A stretch of 64,000 nucleotides of DNA from Lepiota brunneoincarnata (lineage: Eukaryota; Basidiomycota; Agaricomycetes; Agaricales; Agaricaceae). Made by a program: the position numbers and the translations under genes. The DNA lies in contig JAEBUN010000026.1 in NCBI GenBank assembly GCA_023014365.1, forward strand, positions 558,001 through 622,000, written 5' to 3'. A model generated the notes under the pieces. The model was not told where the DNA came from. It was given only the letters and a program-made list of their open reading frames with translations, and ran no database searches. The first letter of the stretch is position 1. The number at the start of each line of letters is the position of its first letter. Of the stretch, positions 21,490 to 32,399 are shown piece after piece.

Positions 21490-21904
21490 GGATATGTCTG
21501 ATGAGGACATCAGACCTTACGATGGGGATAATGTTATGAACAGTCCAGACCAGGAGGAACAAGAATCATTGTTCGACTTTACAAGATGGGTACAGGAGAC
21601 TACAGACCAACTACGGGCACAAGAATACGAAGACGAGGAAGGGGAATATTATACCGCCATGCAGGACCTGGCAAGAGAAGCAGGAATGGAGATAACCTTG
21701 GAGGATATATTGGAATACCCCGAGGACGAGGAAGATAACCATGGATCAACCGACCCAACCTCCGATACGGATGGAAGCACCGAGAGAATGGAGAGCGAGA
21801 ACGGAGAGGACTCCATGGAGATACAATCGGGAGAAGGAGATTATGAGTCAGAGGAAAGCGATGGAACATCGCACAGCAGTAGCGAGAGTACTGACTCATT
21901 GTAA
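20333..21904 (+). CDS. Accessory ORF running into the 3' LTR (frame 2)
   Basis: From the ATG at 20333, 523 codons are open. They overlap the zinc-knuckle ORF for 1,157 nt and then continue about 124 codons into the 3' LTR (from 21532). The N-terminal half has aromatic, proline-rich segments (FILPEPVLNAVQRWYPW, WYLACIAAHEEYQ). The LTR-encoded tail is strongly acidic (YEDEEGEYYTAM, YPEDEEDNHGSTD) and Ser-rich. I recognise no domain. The copy of the tail in the 5' and solo LTRs starts with its own ATG and could be expressed alone. An accessory gene entering U3 recalls, in layout only, lentiviral nef or MMTV sag. Confidence 0.6.
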   Translation: MDAFSSGKESYPWRTASKEIANLTLPPIPLTTNQTGPTVLISSGIPSFPPTNPRYDPSFYTKFPFILPEPVLNAVQRWYPWSTPAGRHLLLFCITSASSTTEQQNSKNYAPLFFLAQQRNRTAIPFLPCYQPLSPNSRSRVRSQARAMEAEVRTALSYLSGPPPNLPTLPWWIRVTNHQVLYKLYLLLMTPPSGLPPLTYPPPELAAIAAVDSAISKQDARATNVDIVERLPQAIMRSTARETLTSINPQVWYLACIAAHEEYQAELDPSHAKPQTTIFDTLLQAPSSAPLQPDPSTPEFKMPPSSFRPPTPPPHLLAEATDFLNRSFGTPATIRSREPIVINLTQDPPSPDHQATEATPQNPTHTSTGTPSPNQTLQESLSDYTEDMSDEDIRPYDGDNVMNSPDQEEQESLFDFTRWVQETTDQLRAQEYEDEEGEYYTAMQDLAREAGMEITLEDILEYPEDEEDNHGSTDPTSDTDGSTERMESENGEDSMEIQSGEGDYESEESDGTSHSSSESTDSL

Positions 21905-22229
21905 TATAAATACCACTAGGATGCCATCAGCCAGGATGTGCATCATGATCAGGACTGCGCATGACCAGTAGAACAGCCAAGTAACCTATAACGAGTATAT
22001 AGCACCTCATAGGTATATAAGGCCTGTACAAGTAGAGATTAAAGCCCTAAGCTTTAATCTTGTTAACAGCGGTCGTTTACCTCTCTGCCTTAACTTGGCG
22101 TCTTCCCTCGTTATCTCATTGAGTGCGATCCACTAAGCTCTATAAGGCCAACTGTCTCGGACACCTTATAGGGTGATTGAAGGCCATCTCCAGTTATCCT
22201 CGGATACAGAAGGAGCACGGATCATAACA
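21532..22229 (+). repeat. 3' LTR
   Basis: It has the same length and ends as the 5' LTR. Just upstream is GATGGGGATAA, a short candidate polypurine tract. It contains the last quarter of the long accessory ORF, the TATA box and the U5 region. CCTCT of the target duplication follows directly. Confidence 0.95.
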
Positions 22230-22520
22230 CCTCTCGACTGCACCTGTATCGAGTCCGGTAGTGGGGAGGCAAGGAAAGTAGGGACGTAAAAGTGGTATGG
22301 GTGGGTGTGTTTGAAAAGGATGCTAGATATTGCGTAGTATGCACGCGAAATTGAAGGCTGGCAAGCGAGGGAGGAGGGTATATACAAAGGTAAAGTGTCA
22401 CGTACGAGTGGTGTGACCATGTCACATGTCCGCCTCGTGGAAGAATCAGCATCTGGCGAGGAATGAGCCAGATGCCTGCATGGGCGCCTCTTTATCGGAT
22501 CGTTGTCTTCCCCGCCCATC

Positions 22521-25147
22521 ATGTCAATGTATAAACCACCCGGGACGAAGAGATCATTTTTTCGAAAGATATTCTCATTCGAACGTCCTCTTCTATCTAG
22601 ACCCCTACTACCTGGACATCCCCAAACAACAAGTGCAGTACCTGCAGTCGCGTTTGTGACAATGAACCAACCACCATCCTATAACATTAAGATTCGGAAC
22701 GATGCCGTCGCTGAACTGTCTAACAAGCCCATACCGGTCACCTGGTGTGCCGTCTGCGTCGAAATCATCAAACTGTCAGTCAGATCCTCCCAAGACTACA
22801 GCTGAACAGAACCCGGCACCTGAACAGCGACAGATTCACAATACTTCTGACCAGTCGAATAGTGCGTATTGCCTACTCCAAACAGCCTGCATACTGAACA
22901 CTAAACCGCGGTGTATTGGAACTGCCTGCTTGTGGCTTAGTTGGCTTTTTTGGTGGTGCCCATGACTTTAGGGTTGAGAACTCTACTTTCGTTGACAACA
23001 AGGTCGTTTACAACATCGACGGTAAACATTTAAACGATCCCCAATACCTTCAGCTTCTACAAATTTTTGACAGCGGTGGAGCAGGTATGATCTGTTCTGG
23101 TGTTGCATATCTGATGATCAATTGAATCGAGTCAATCAGTTCTCCATCTTCTCGACAAAAGGCGAGTTCCTGGCGCAGAGGTGGACTCGTCCGACCGTGA
23201 CCCCCCTCCTCGATGTCACCCTGAGACACGCAGAGAGCTGCTGGACACGTTTAGCAAATGGTTATTGGGCGAGAAGCGGTATTGGAACTTTATATGGTTG
23301 TCGGGCCCCGCAGGTGCAGGCAAGTCTGCTGTTGCTCAAACGTTCGCCGAGCAATGTCAGGAGCTTGGTCTGCTTGGAGCATCCTTTTTCTTTTCCAGGC
23401 TGCAAAACCGCGACAGTCCCAAGGGTATCGTTGCCACAATCGCTTACCAGCTCGCTGACCGGGATGCTGGATATAATCATTTGATCACGCGAGTTCTGTC
23501 CCGCAGCCCTTCCATCCTCGACAAGACCCTCTCCATTCAGTTTCAGAAGCTCATCGTCGAGCCATTCGCCCTCCTCGCAGCGCATCATACTGCCGCCAAC
23601 AGCACCCGTAAACCTCTCGTTGTCGTTGTTGATGGGGTCGACGAGTGCAGCGATGAGGCCGCTCAGCATCAGCTCATTGGGCTCATCGGAGGTTATGTTC
23701 GGCAATTAGCCGACAGTCCCTGCCCCCTGCTGTGGTTAGTCTGCAGTCGTCCTGAGTGGCACCTCAAGCGCACATTTGCCAGGGCAGATCCCCCAATTGA
23801 TTGCGAGCGTAGGGAGATCACCTGCGACGCTGAGCGGGATATCCGGGATGTGTACCATATCCTCAAAGACGGACTCCAGAAGATTCACGACGAGACCGAG
23901 TGGAATATTACTCGGGGTCAGGCCCGCACGCGATGGCCGACAGAGTCCAAGCTGCAGCTGTTGTCACAGAAGGTCGGAGGACTTCCGATCCTTGCCTCGG
24001 TTATTCTCAACTTCATAGGCGACGGAATCCTGCCGCCTAACACGCAGCTGGAGATATGCCTTGCGTACCTTGATGCAATTGGGGCGAGGGACAAGGTGTC
24101 ACCTTTGGAGGCTCTCGATGTGTTTTACATGCAAATCATGATTCGCGTTCCTCCCTCCATTCTCTCCATTGCTAGGCAGATAATTGCGTTTTACATTCTT
24201 TCTCGCTCTTACAGAAACTTCTACGATGGCAGATCGCAGACCTATTTCGAGAGAATCTCCGAAGTGGGACGCTTTCTTGGCATTCGCGAGGATGCGTTCT
24301 ACTCAGCTCTTCGCAATCTACACTCAGTCATCGATGTCCCTCCTTCCAAACTGGCCCATGAAAAGCCTCTTGCTTTCTTTCATAAGTCATTTACCGATTT
24401 TCTCCAAGATCCGACCCGATCTCAGTCGTTTGCCTTGGATATGGATCAAACCCGTCATGACATCGCAGTACTCGCCCTCCGCTGGTACAATCACTTTCTT
24501 CAGTCGAATTGCGGTCTTGAACGTGAGTATTCTCTTTTCCATGTTTGGTGGTGCTGACTTTTGATCAGATTGTCCTATCTCCTCGTGCAATAATGCTCCA
24601 CTTGATGACTCGCGTTGGTTTGGAGATATGGGGGATGACAAACGTATCCGTGACTTTCTCAGGCTCAATGTTTGGGATATGTGTGCTAGGGTGGAAGATT
24701 CGAGACAACCGGGGATTATGGTGGAACTTGTCAAGTTCAAGTTCAACCATCTTCCTCGCAGTTGGAGTATGCATGAAGATGAACGCTTTTTCCATCTTAT
24801 CCAGTGGCTCTTGAAAGGTCCGAGATTGAGCCCGGTGCGTCCTATTACATTATGTCATAAATCCGACTCGTTTATGGGACTCGCACCAACAGGTGGATGG
24901 GCATGACTTCATCCGATTTCGCCCATCAGCAGCGGTGGATACAACTCTTGCAATGCGATCCACGATGCCCTTACCTCTTCACGACTCTTTCCCTCCAGAT
25001 CTGACCATTAACCGCAAAGAATTTGTGTTTGTTTCATCACATCAACCCAATAATAACCTCCCCTCGTTGGAGAAAGTACTGCAGGCGTTCTGGATTGGCG
25101 GAGAGGAGCAGACTGTACTAGTCCTCATTCACCAATTGGGGGGATGA
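22521..25147 (+). CDS. NACHT-domain NLR, copy A
   Basis: The five-exon plan is shared with copies B, C and D: 22521-22861, 22941-23084, 23140-24522, 24569-24834, 24893-25147. Exon 1 is basic (RSFFRKIFSFERP). Exon 2 encodes the module GGAHDFRVENSTF followed by YNIDGKHLNDPQY. Exon 3 carries the NACHT NTPase: WLSGPAGAGKSAVAQTFAEQ (Walker A) and VVVVDGVDECSD (Walker B), then LLWLVCSRPEWHLKRTF. The C-terminus (FIRFRPSAAVD) lacks WD40, ankyrin or TPR repeats, so it is a compact STAND protein. Compared with copy B, exon 1 has one extra base near 22,740, which creates a stop at 22803. Either it is a pseudogene, or it uses an extra intron, or the base is a sequence error. Confidence 0.75.
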
Positions 25148-26361
25148 TTGAAGACGAACGCTCCCGTGACCATCGCTATTGTGTTCTTTCGCTTGCTCAT
25201 GTGTAGTGCAGAACAATATACCACTTTGCCACTTCTATCCGGACCCAGGTGCTCTGTGCTCAACTAATGGTTCCAGCCAATCACCTTTCAGCACAACTTT
25301 ATTTTCCACGCACATCTAACTGCTGGTGGACGGGAAAGTGCAATAGTCACTCTTATTCGAGTGCGATCCTCAAGGCTCGTGGAAAATGTGCAATCTCGTC
25401 GGTCCAAGGCGTGCAATTCGGCAGCCAATATTTGGACAATGGCTTGTCAAGATTCCGCAGCCATAATTACATCAGAATGCTCCGGACTCAGATGACATGT
25501 ATCAGTGCGTGATTTTTGTCAAAGTCGAATGGGAAAGGGGGGGTAACGATATGTTCGATAATCAAGATCATGTTCTGGAGATGCAGAGCACCATTGAACG
25601 GGGGAGGCGATCATTCATCGACAGCTCTGGGACCAGGGGTGGCACCAATATCGTGGAATAAGCGTTGGCAGCATCAGCGACTGTAACCGAAACTGGGTTT
25701 TTTCATTGTTATTTTTGAACGCCGAGCGCCTTGTTGTCCTGTCGTTTCTAAGACTGTGGTAAGCTCCAGAAACTCCCTCTGCATTCCTGGGCATCGCTCT
25801 CCCCCCGTTTTGATGCAGCAGCTTTGTTGCTATCTCTGCGGTTGACACAAATCCAATTTCAGGTCTATGCGGACGCCCGACCTGGTTGGGGTCGCGCATG
25901 GAAAAGCTCGATACAAGCTGTTGGGTGTTGGCTTGCTTGGTTCATATGTATTCGACCCCAACAGCTTCAAGGGACAGCATGGACGTCGTATGTATCGCTT
26001 TCTCCGGGAGTGGGGGGAGGAACCCAGTCGATTTGTTGATCCCACAGGTGCTGTGATGTGGCCTTCCCCGATACAGCCCTTCCAGCGAAAGACCACTGAA
26101 ATATGCATTTGAAATATGATCTATTTCAATAAGAGGCAGGCGAAGCATTGCGCATGTGCTAGATATGCCACATATCACTGTGAGACCATGGGTATATGCG
26201 AGGAAGAGGTCTGAAGAGTATGATCACCTTGGCACTGTCTGAGACTGAGCGTGCTCTTGCTTCCCATTGTTCGAGCGCTGGGGTATCTGAGCTTTCACAT
26301 ACCAGAGCCCTGTTTCCGACTGAGCCACTGCAGGCATTCCCAGATGACGAAAAGGAGGGTT
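25148..26361. other. Intergenic; one unassigned ORF
   Basis: The first 400 bp match the 3' flanks of the other NACHT copies. After a plausible acceptor at about 25861 an open frame runs 25867-26112 (RYKLLGVGLLGSYVFDPNSF, REWGEEPSRFVDPTGAV). It looks protein-like but has no start exon or known domain that I can identify. Confidence 0.35.
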
Positions 26362-27660
26362 TCATCTAAAACGTGTTACTTGTAACTTAACTAGGGCGAA
26401 GAAGAGCCTCAAGTCAAAGCAAGGAGCTTGTTCCATGGAATTCTGTAGGCCGTTTCTTCCTGCTGATATCCGTACAAAGCTGTATGATACACAGATCTGT
26501 CCTAGAGGCAGAATTAACAGGTCACCGGGCTCTGGGTATGGTATGACATAATGCCATATCTCGATATCAGGGATCACCGCGTGCTCAAAACACACCACAC
26601 GCTTTGAGCCGACTCGGAAAAGGGTGGCCGTGGCAAAGGGCCAATTTCTTTGCAGGTAATCTAGGTTGAGCAGTACTTGAGCCATCGATTTTGAATGCAA
26701 AGGGCCCATGCCAAATCATACTGGTAGAAGCCCAGAACTATGGATGGTCAGGAATTATTGCATAACCTCAAACGATGTCGAGTATCAAACTCACTTCGCT
26801 GAATAGCCTTCGAGAACCATAATGCCGACAGTGACCCACAAGATCAAAACCCCTGGAACGCACCAAAGGCTCTACATCATCTTGAACCCGTTCACAACAA
26901 ACGTAGGTGATCTCCTCCAAGTTCATCTGTGAAGCCTGCACAGCACGGATCGATATTGTTTCCATGAACTTGTGACGAGCCATTTTCTCGCGAAGCCGAG
27001 GCTAGACCGCAGTTCGGAATCAGATTTTCTCAAAAGCTAGGTAGAATATACCTCTGTTCTGTACCATGCAATGAATAGATGAGATATGGAGGGATTCCAG
27101 GTAAATTTCGGTAGCCCAACCTCATAAAAATCTCCAGGATCATGGACAGTCCCTCGTGCATCACATCCTCCGGGGAAAAAGCGAGCCCCGCAGTCATATG
27201 CAGGAGCGCATATTTATACAAGGATGTCTGGAGCTCTCCGGCAGCTTGGACTGGCCAAGATAAGACGATGCCAGAAGCCGGTGACTCTACTTCGCGAGCT
27301 CCCTGGTGAAGAAATCATAGTAGACGGGGTGTCGGACGGCTAGTTGGTAAGCAATGGTGTTGAAAACGAGATGAGGGTTGTCGCGATGATTGGGTTTAAA
27401 GAAGAACAATGTAGCACCGAGGGTTCCATCCGAGCCAGAAGTAGCTTCCGACTCGGACTCTGCAATCGTCTGCATGATCGCTGATTTCCCAACACCCGCA
27501 GGCCCACATAGCCACAGGAGCTTCTTCTGCGGCTCGGAGTTGTGAAGCCAGCTTTGGATCCTTTGCAATATATCGGTTCATGTACCAGGGTGACATTGGG
27601 GAGGGGGATAACGTGCAGAAAAGTCGAACTCGGCGCCAGGGAGTGTGTGCTTAGAGAGCG
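26362..27660 (-). pseudogene. Family-2 NACHT NLR, internally deleted with nonsense codon
   Basis: The minus strand reads ARYPPPQCHPGT, then a TGA where Arg is expected. The P-loop segment follows: LLWLCGPAGVGKSAIMQTIAE and ATLFFFKPNHRDNPHLVFNTIAYQLA. Directly after FFTRELAK the sequence jumps to the C-terminal region (SGIVLSWPVQ, HMTAGLAFSPEDVMHEGLSM). The rest of the NACHT domain, present in the copy at 37,790, is deleted. A final open block (26362-26709) keeps YLQRNWPFATATLF and EIWHYVIPYPEPGDL. The P-loop identifies a STAND NTPase. The stop plus deletion make this a pseudogene. Confidence 0.75.
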
Positions 27661-28434
27661 GCTCTAGTCCTGTGGACAGCTCTAGCTTAGTAACTGAAAC
27701 TGGAAGTGCACAGCTTACCCACCACTTCTATATGATTTCAGTCATCACAGGATTGTTCAGGACAAAATGTTGGGTGTTATGGAACATCCGGGGCCCTTGT
27801 AATAGATAAGAATGCTAATCCTGAACTGTTGGAATTGGTGATTCCGGCAAACTGACAGAATGCCGACCACCGGAGTAGCTGACTGCCTCATGGTAACCTC
27901 ACTGTAGTTACACTTATATACCTGTTGTTCTCAAGTAGTTACACTGTCTGTTTACCTCCCTTACCCCCGCCGTTTTCTCCCCTCGAATATATGCCATTGT
28001 TGCTATACACCTTCTTGGGATGATTTCAACATGAACACCAATAGCGAGCTCGCACCTTGAACGGGTGACTGAGGGTGCATGAAGTCACGATCCTGATTCA
28101 TGTTTGCCAACTTTGGAACTCTACAAAGCAGAGAAACGATCCGGGGCCTTCGAGCTGAGCGCTGAGTGCTGGTATGTCGGTTCGGGATAGGGGTGGTCAT
28201 GTGATAGGTATGGGTCTGACATGTGGGGAGGGGCAGTACCGAGTCTTATGCTGTCCCCGTGTAGTAAATTCAGTCGACGACCGTCATGAGCTAATCTGCG
28301 TGCCAAATACCATGCTGTAAGTATTATATGCTACTGATTCGAGTGTTCGATAGGGTAGTGGAGCTAATGAAATCGCTCACGCTAATGGGTTATAAGTTCA
28401 CGTCCGGGCCACTAACCTCTCCTCAACGTGCCGA
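27661..28434. other. Intergenic
   Basis: The first part is the 5' flank of the NLR relic. 28,328-28,434 matches the upstream region of the DUF6534 gene at 8,834-9,045. No gene is seen. Confidence 0.45.
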
Positions 28435-28549
28435 ATGGACCAACCACAGGCAATATCGGTTCTGGAGGACAAAGCGGCGGTGTGAATATTTTCCTCAAAA
28501 CCTACGTCGATCCCAATGCTCCAACGATCGATGTAGTATAGGTCCGGTG
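28435..28549 (+). pseudogene. DUF6534 5' fragment (first two exons)
   Basis: The ATG and first exon read MDQPQAISVLEDKAAV, close to the start of the intact gene at 8830 (MDQPLAISVPENKAA). After a GTGAAT donor the 13-nt microexon TATAGGTCCGGTG is preserved at 28537-28549, followed by GC instead of GT. Homology stops near 28,610, where NACHT-flank sequence begins, so only the 5' end was copied or retained. Confidence 0.65.
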
Positions 28550-29058
28550 GCACGTTACGCCTATACCAACGCAATTCAGCGCGTCATCAGTCGTTGTGGG
28601 TCCATTCCACGCGCAGCCACAAGCTCACCCCCACACATGCTCGAACATACTTCGAGCCTTCCTTTCCCATTCGGCCTCGCGATCGTAAACGAAATTATGC
28701 TTTAATACATGGACATCTGAGTCCGAAATATTCTGATGTGATTGTGGCTGTGGAACCTTGGCAAGCCCATTGTCCAAGTAGCTAATTGATTGCTGAATCA
28801 TACTCCCTTGACCCGAAGACATTGCACATATTCTACGAGCCTTGAGGATCGTGCTGGAATAGCGGCGAATATTGCAGTTTCCCATCCACTAGCAGTGGGG
28901 TGTGCGCGGAAAATTAAGTTGAGCTGAAATGTGACGGGCCGGACCCATTAGTTGAGAACAGAACAGCTGGGTCCGGCTCGAAGCGGCGAAGTGGTATATT
29001 GTTCTGCATTACACATGAACAAGGGAAGCTGTACAATAGCAACAGTCACAGGGGCATT

Positions 29059-29328
29059 CGAGGACCCCTGAGAATACCTACAAGGCCGGAGGTCGGAGAA
29101 TGGATAAATATGGACTTTTGGGCCATCAGGTTGGGGATCGGGACTGGATGAAAACCCAGGTGAGTGACGATTTATTGAAGGTCGGAGGCCAAAAACCAGA
29201 CGAAATTTGCTAATTCTAGCTTGAGGTTGGAGGCCGGCCGAGCAACATTTGTGGCCTCCCAGCCGAGCGACCAGACGAGATTTTTTGGGGCTGGCCTCCA
29301 ACCCAAATGGGTATTCTCAGGGTTCTCG
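29059..29328. mobile_element. MITE-like insertion just downstream of NACHT copy B
   Basis: About 270 bp present after the stop of copy B is absent from the same place in copies A and C. Its ends form an imperfect terminal inverted repeat of about 19-20 bp (CGAGGACCCCTGAGAATACC against the complement of GGTATTCTCAGGGTTCTCG). Internal repeats of ACCAGACGA and GGAGGCC occur. No ORF is present. The flanks AATAC/AATGC may be a 5-bp target duplication. Confidence 0.6.
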
Positions 29329-29338
29329 GTATTCATCT

Positions 29339-31971
29339 TCAGTCTTTCAGATATTGCATAACCAGGGCTAGTACAGTCCGCTCGGCTCTCCCAACCCAGC
29401 ACGCCATCACTGCATTATGCAGCGGGAGGACGTCATCATTGGGTTGATGTGATGAAACAAATATAAGCGGTTTGTATTTAGGGGTCAGATCCGGAGGGAA
29501 AGAGTCGTGAAGAGGCAAGGGGTCCGTGAATTTCATTGCAAGAGCTTTATCCACCGCTGCTGATGGGTGAAATCGGATCAAGTCGTGCCCATCGTGATCA
29601 TCCACCTGTTGGTGGGAGTTCCATAAATGAGTCGGATTTGCGACATAATGCAATAAGACGCACCGAGCTCAGTCTTGGACCTTTCGAGAGCCATTGGAGA
29701 AAATTCAAAAAGTGTATGTCTTCATCAATACTCCATACGCCAGGAAGATGGTTGAAGTCGAACTTGACAAGTTCCGCCATAATGCCTGGTCGTCTCGAAT
29801 CTTCGACCCTAACACACATATCCCAAACATTGAACCTGGAAAAGTCACAGATGCGTTCGTCATCCCCGATATCTCCAAACCAACGCGAGTCATCGGGGGA
29901 AACCTCATTGTATGAGGAGATAGGACAATCTGATCAAAAGTCAGCACCTGCCAAATATGGAAAAGAGAATACTCACGTTCAAGTCTGCAATTCGACTGAA
30001 GAGAGTGATTGTACCAGCGGAGGGCAAGTACTGCGACGTCATGACGGGTTTGATCCATATCCAGGGCAAGTGAATGGGATCGGGTCGGATCTTGGAGAAA
30101 ATCGGGAAACGACTTGTGAAAGGAAAGTAAGAGGCTTTTCATGGGCCAGTTTGGAAGGAGGGACATCGATGACTGAGTGTAGTTTGCGAAGAGCTGAGTA
30201 GAAAACGTCCTCGGGGATGCCAAGAAAGCGTCCGACTTCGGAGACTCTCTCAAAATAGGTCTTCGATCCACCATTGTAAAAGCTTGCATAAGAGCGAGAA
30301 AGGGTGTAAAATGCAATGATCTGCTTAGCGGTAGGGAGGATGGAGGGAGGGACACGAATCATGATCTGCGTGTAAAACACATCGAGAGCCTCCAAGGGTG
30401 TCACCATATCTCTCTTCCCAATCGCATCAAGGTACACAAGACATATCTCCAACTGCGTGTTGGGCGACAGGCTCCCATCGCCAATGAAGTTGAGAACAAC
30501 CGAGGCAAGGACCGGAAGTCCTCCGACCTTCTGTGACAACAGCTGCAGCTTGGACTCTGTCGGCCATCGCGCGCATGGCCTGGCCCCGATTAATGTCCCA
30601 CCCGGTCTCGTCGTAGAATCTTCTGCAGTCCATCTTTGAGTATATGGTACACGTCCCGGATATCCTGTTCGGCGTCGCAGGTGATCTCCTTACGCTCGCA
30701 ATCAATTGGGGGATCTGCTTTTGCAAATGTGCGCTTGAGGTGCCACTCAGGACGGCTGCAAACCAACCACAACAGGGGACAGGGACTATCAGCTAATTGC
30801 CGAACATAATCGCCGATGAGCCTAATGAGCTGACATTGAGCAGCCTCATCGCTGCACTCATCAACCCCATCGATGACGACGACCAGGGGCTTCCGGGAGG
30901 TGTTGGCAGCAGAATGATGAGCCGCGAGGAGGGTAAATGGTTCGACGATGAGCTTATGAAACTGAATGGAGAGGGTTTTGTCGAGGATGGAAGGGCTGCG
31001 GGACAGAACTCTCGTGATCAAATGATTATATCCAGCATCCCAGTCGGCGAGCTGGTAAGCGATTGTGGCAACGATACCCTTGGGACTATCGCGGTTTTGC
31101 AGCTTGGAAAAGAAAAAGGATGCTCCAAGCTGTCCAAGCTCCTGGCATTGCTCGGCGAATGTTTGAGCAACAGCAGACTTGCCTGCACCTGCGGGGCCCG
31201 ACAGCCATATAAAGTCCCAACACCGCTTCTCGTTCAATAACCATTTGCTAAGCGTATCCAGTAACTCTCTGCGTGTCTCAGGGTGACATCGAGGAGGGGG
31301 GTCACGGTCGGACGAGTCCACCTCTGCGCCAGGAACTCGCCTTTTGTCGAGAAGAAGGAGAACTGATTGACTCGAATCAATTGATCGTCAAATATGCTAC
31401 ACCAGAATGTGCCATACCTGCTCCGCCGCTGTCGAAAATTTGGAGAAGGTGTTGAAGGTATTCGGGATCGTTGAAAGATTCACCACCGACTTTGTAAACG
31501 ATCTTCTCAGCAAAGGTTGGGTTCTCGATCTTAAAGTCATGGGCACCACCGAAATAACTAGCTGGAGCGCAAGTAGACTGCTCTGGTATACCAAAGTGAT
31601 CCTATAGTCAGTATGGATCTCGTTTAAGGTAGGGAATACACACGATTGGGGGTAATTTGAGCGCTCCGCTGCTTAAGTGCCGGACTGTGTTCAGATGTCG
31701 TCTTGGGGGGATCTGACTGATGGTTTGATACGTTCGATGCAGGCGGGGCATCAGCGACTGTTTGGGACTTGTTAGACAGTCTGGTGGTGGCGCCGTGTAG
31801 GGGAGCGGTGTTGGAGATCGGCGCTTGAGTCGCCGTCACAAACGCGACTGCAGGTATTGCATTTATGGCTTTGGGAGGTTCAAGTAGGGGTCCAGGTGGA
31901 AGAGGGCGTTTCAAGGAGAATAGCTTTCGGAAGAACGATCTCTTCACCTTGGGAGGTTCGGACGTCGACAT
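29339..31971 (-). pseudogene. NACHT-domain NLR, copy B, three +1 frameshifts
   Basis: It has the same five-exon plan as copies A, C and D. The start reads STSEPPKVKRSFFRKLFS. The exon 2 module is GGAHDFKIENPTF, the Walker A is GPAGAGKSAVAQTF and the Walker B region is VVVIDGVDECSDEAAQ. Compared with copies C and D, single extra bases occur near 30616, 30590 and 30120, each shifting frame inside exon 3. The NTPase is therefore cut after LKDGLQKI. The last exon (29605-29339) is still open and ends ALVMQYLKD. It lies inverted relative to copy A. Confidence 0.8.
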
Positions 31972-32109
31972 AACGTCCGGGGACGACAGGGATCTGACAA
32001 GGAGGCGCCCATACAGCATGGAATACTATATTTGGGATGCAGGTCACGAACACCGGGATATGAGAAGCCAGAAGTAATCCATGCTTCTAAGAGGTTTCAA
32101 ATTTCGGAT

Positions 32110-32330
32110 TAAATCTAACAACCAGGATTTTCTTTAGCATACGAAGAAAATGCAAGACAGTGGAACGTACAATATAACCCGTACAGCTCGCGATCGCAAT
32201 GTCTGTCACCGCACTACCAATAAGCCACAGCTTACGTGTCGAGAATTGGTGATCACGAAGAAGTCTTGTGGAAGGGTTCAAGAGGCACTGTGATTGGAAC
32301 GCGGTCACTCTCAGGGGAGCGTCAATGGAG
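32110..32330 (-). pseudogene. DUF6534 internal fragment
   Basis: On the minus strand LWLIGSAVTDIAIASCTGY matches the LWL.G.AV.D..IA motif exon of the intact gene. It is followed by LRMLKKIL, as in the copy at 35,871. Neighbouring upstream coding sequence (about 32,240-32,330) is frame-broken. No other exons are present. Confidence 0.6.
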
Positions 32331-32399
32331 TTAGGATTGAGAGTGGCGATCGAAGCCACATTCACCTTATTCACACTCGCCTCAGTTAAACTCTTTCAG

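Larger units (their letters stand above)
14018..22229 (+). mobile_element. Complete Ty3-type (chromovirus) LTR retrotransposon
   Basis: Two 698-bp direct LTRs bound 8,212 bp. The 5-bp target duplication CCTCT lies at 14013-14017 and 22230-22234. Inside, in order, are a self-complementary primer site, a leader with short tandem repeats, gag, pol (protease, RT, RNase H, integrase, chromodomain), and two overlapping accessory ORFs, one entering the 3' LTR. I count about nine differences between the LTRs, all transitions (roughly 1.3%), so insertion is recent. It landed just upstream of NACHT gene A. A chromodomain after the integrase marks the chromovirus lineage, which in fungi includes the self-priming Tf1/sushi-type elements. 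Confidence 0.95.

Noticed and set aside
21600..21899. Minus-strand 99-codon ORF in each LTR copy
   Set aside because: It is the antisense shadow of the acidic tail; its composition (Pro/Arg/Leu) is what the reverse of Glu/Asp/Ser codons produces.
25867..26112. 81-codon ORF after a plausible acceptor
   Set aside because: Looks protein-like but no start exon, family or paralog could be found; mentioned only under the intergenic entry.
30797..31240. Plus-strand 147-codon ORF (also at 58,299 and antisense at 23,262)
   Set aside because: It recurs only because it is the reverse complement of the conserved NACHT exon in each copy.
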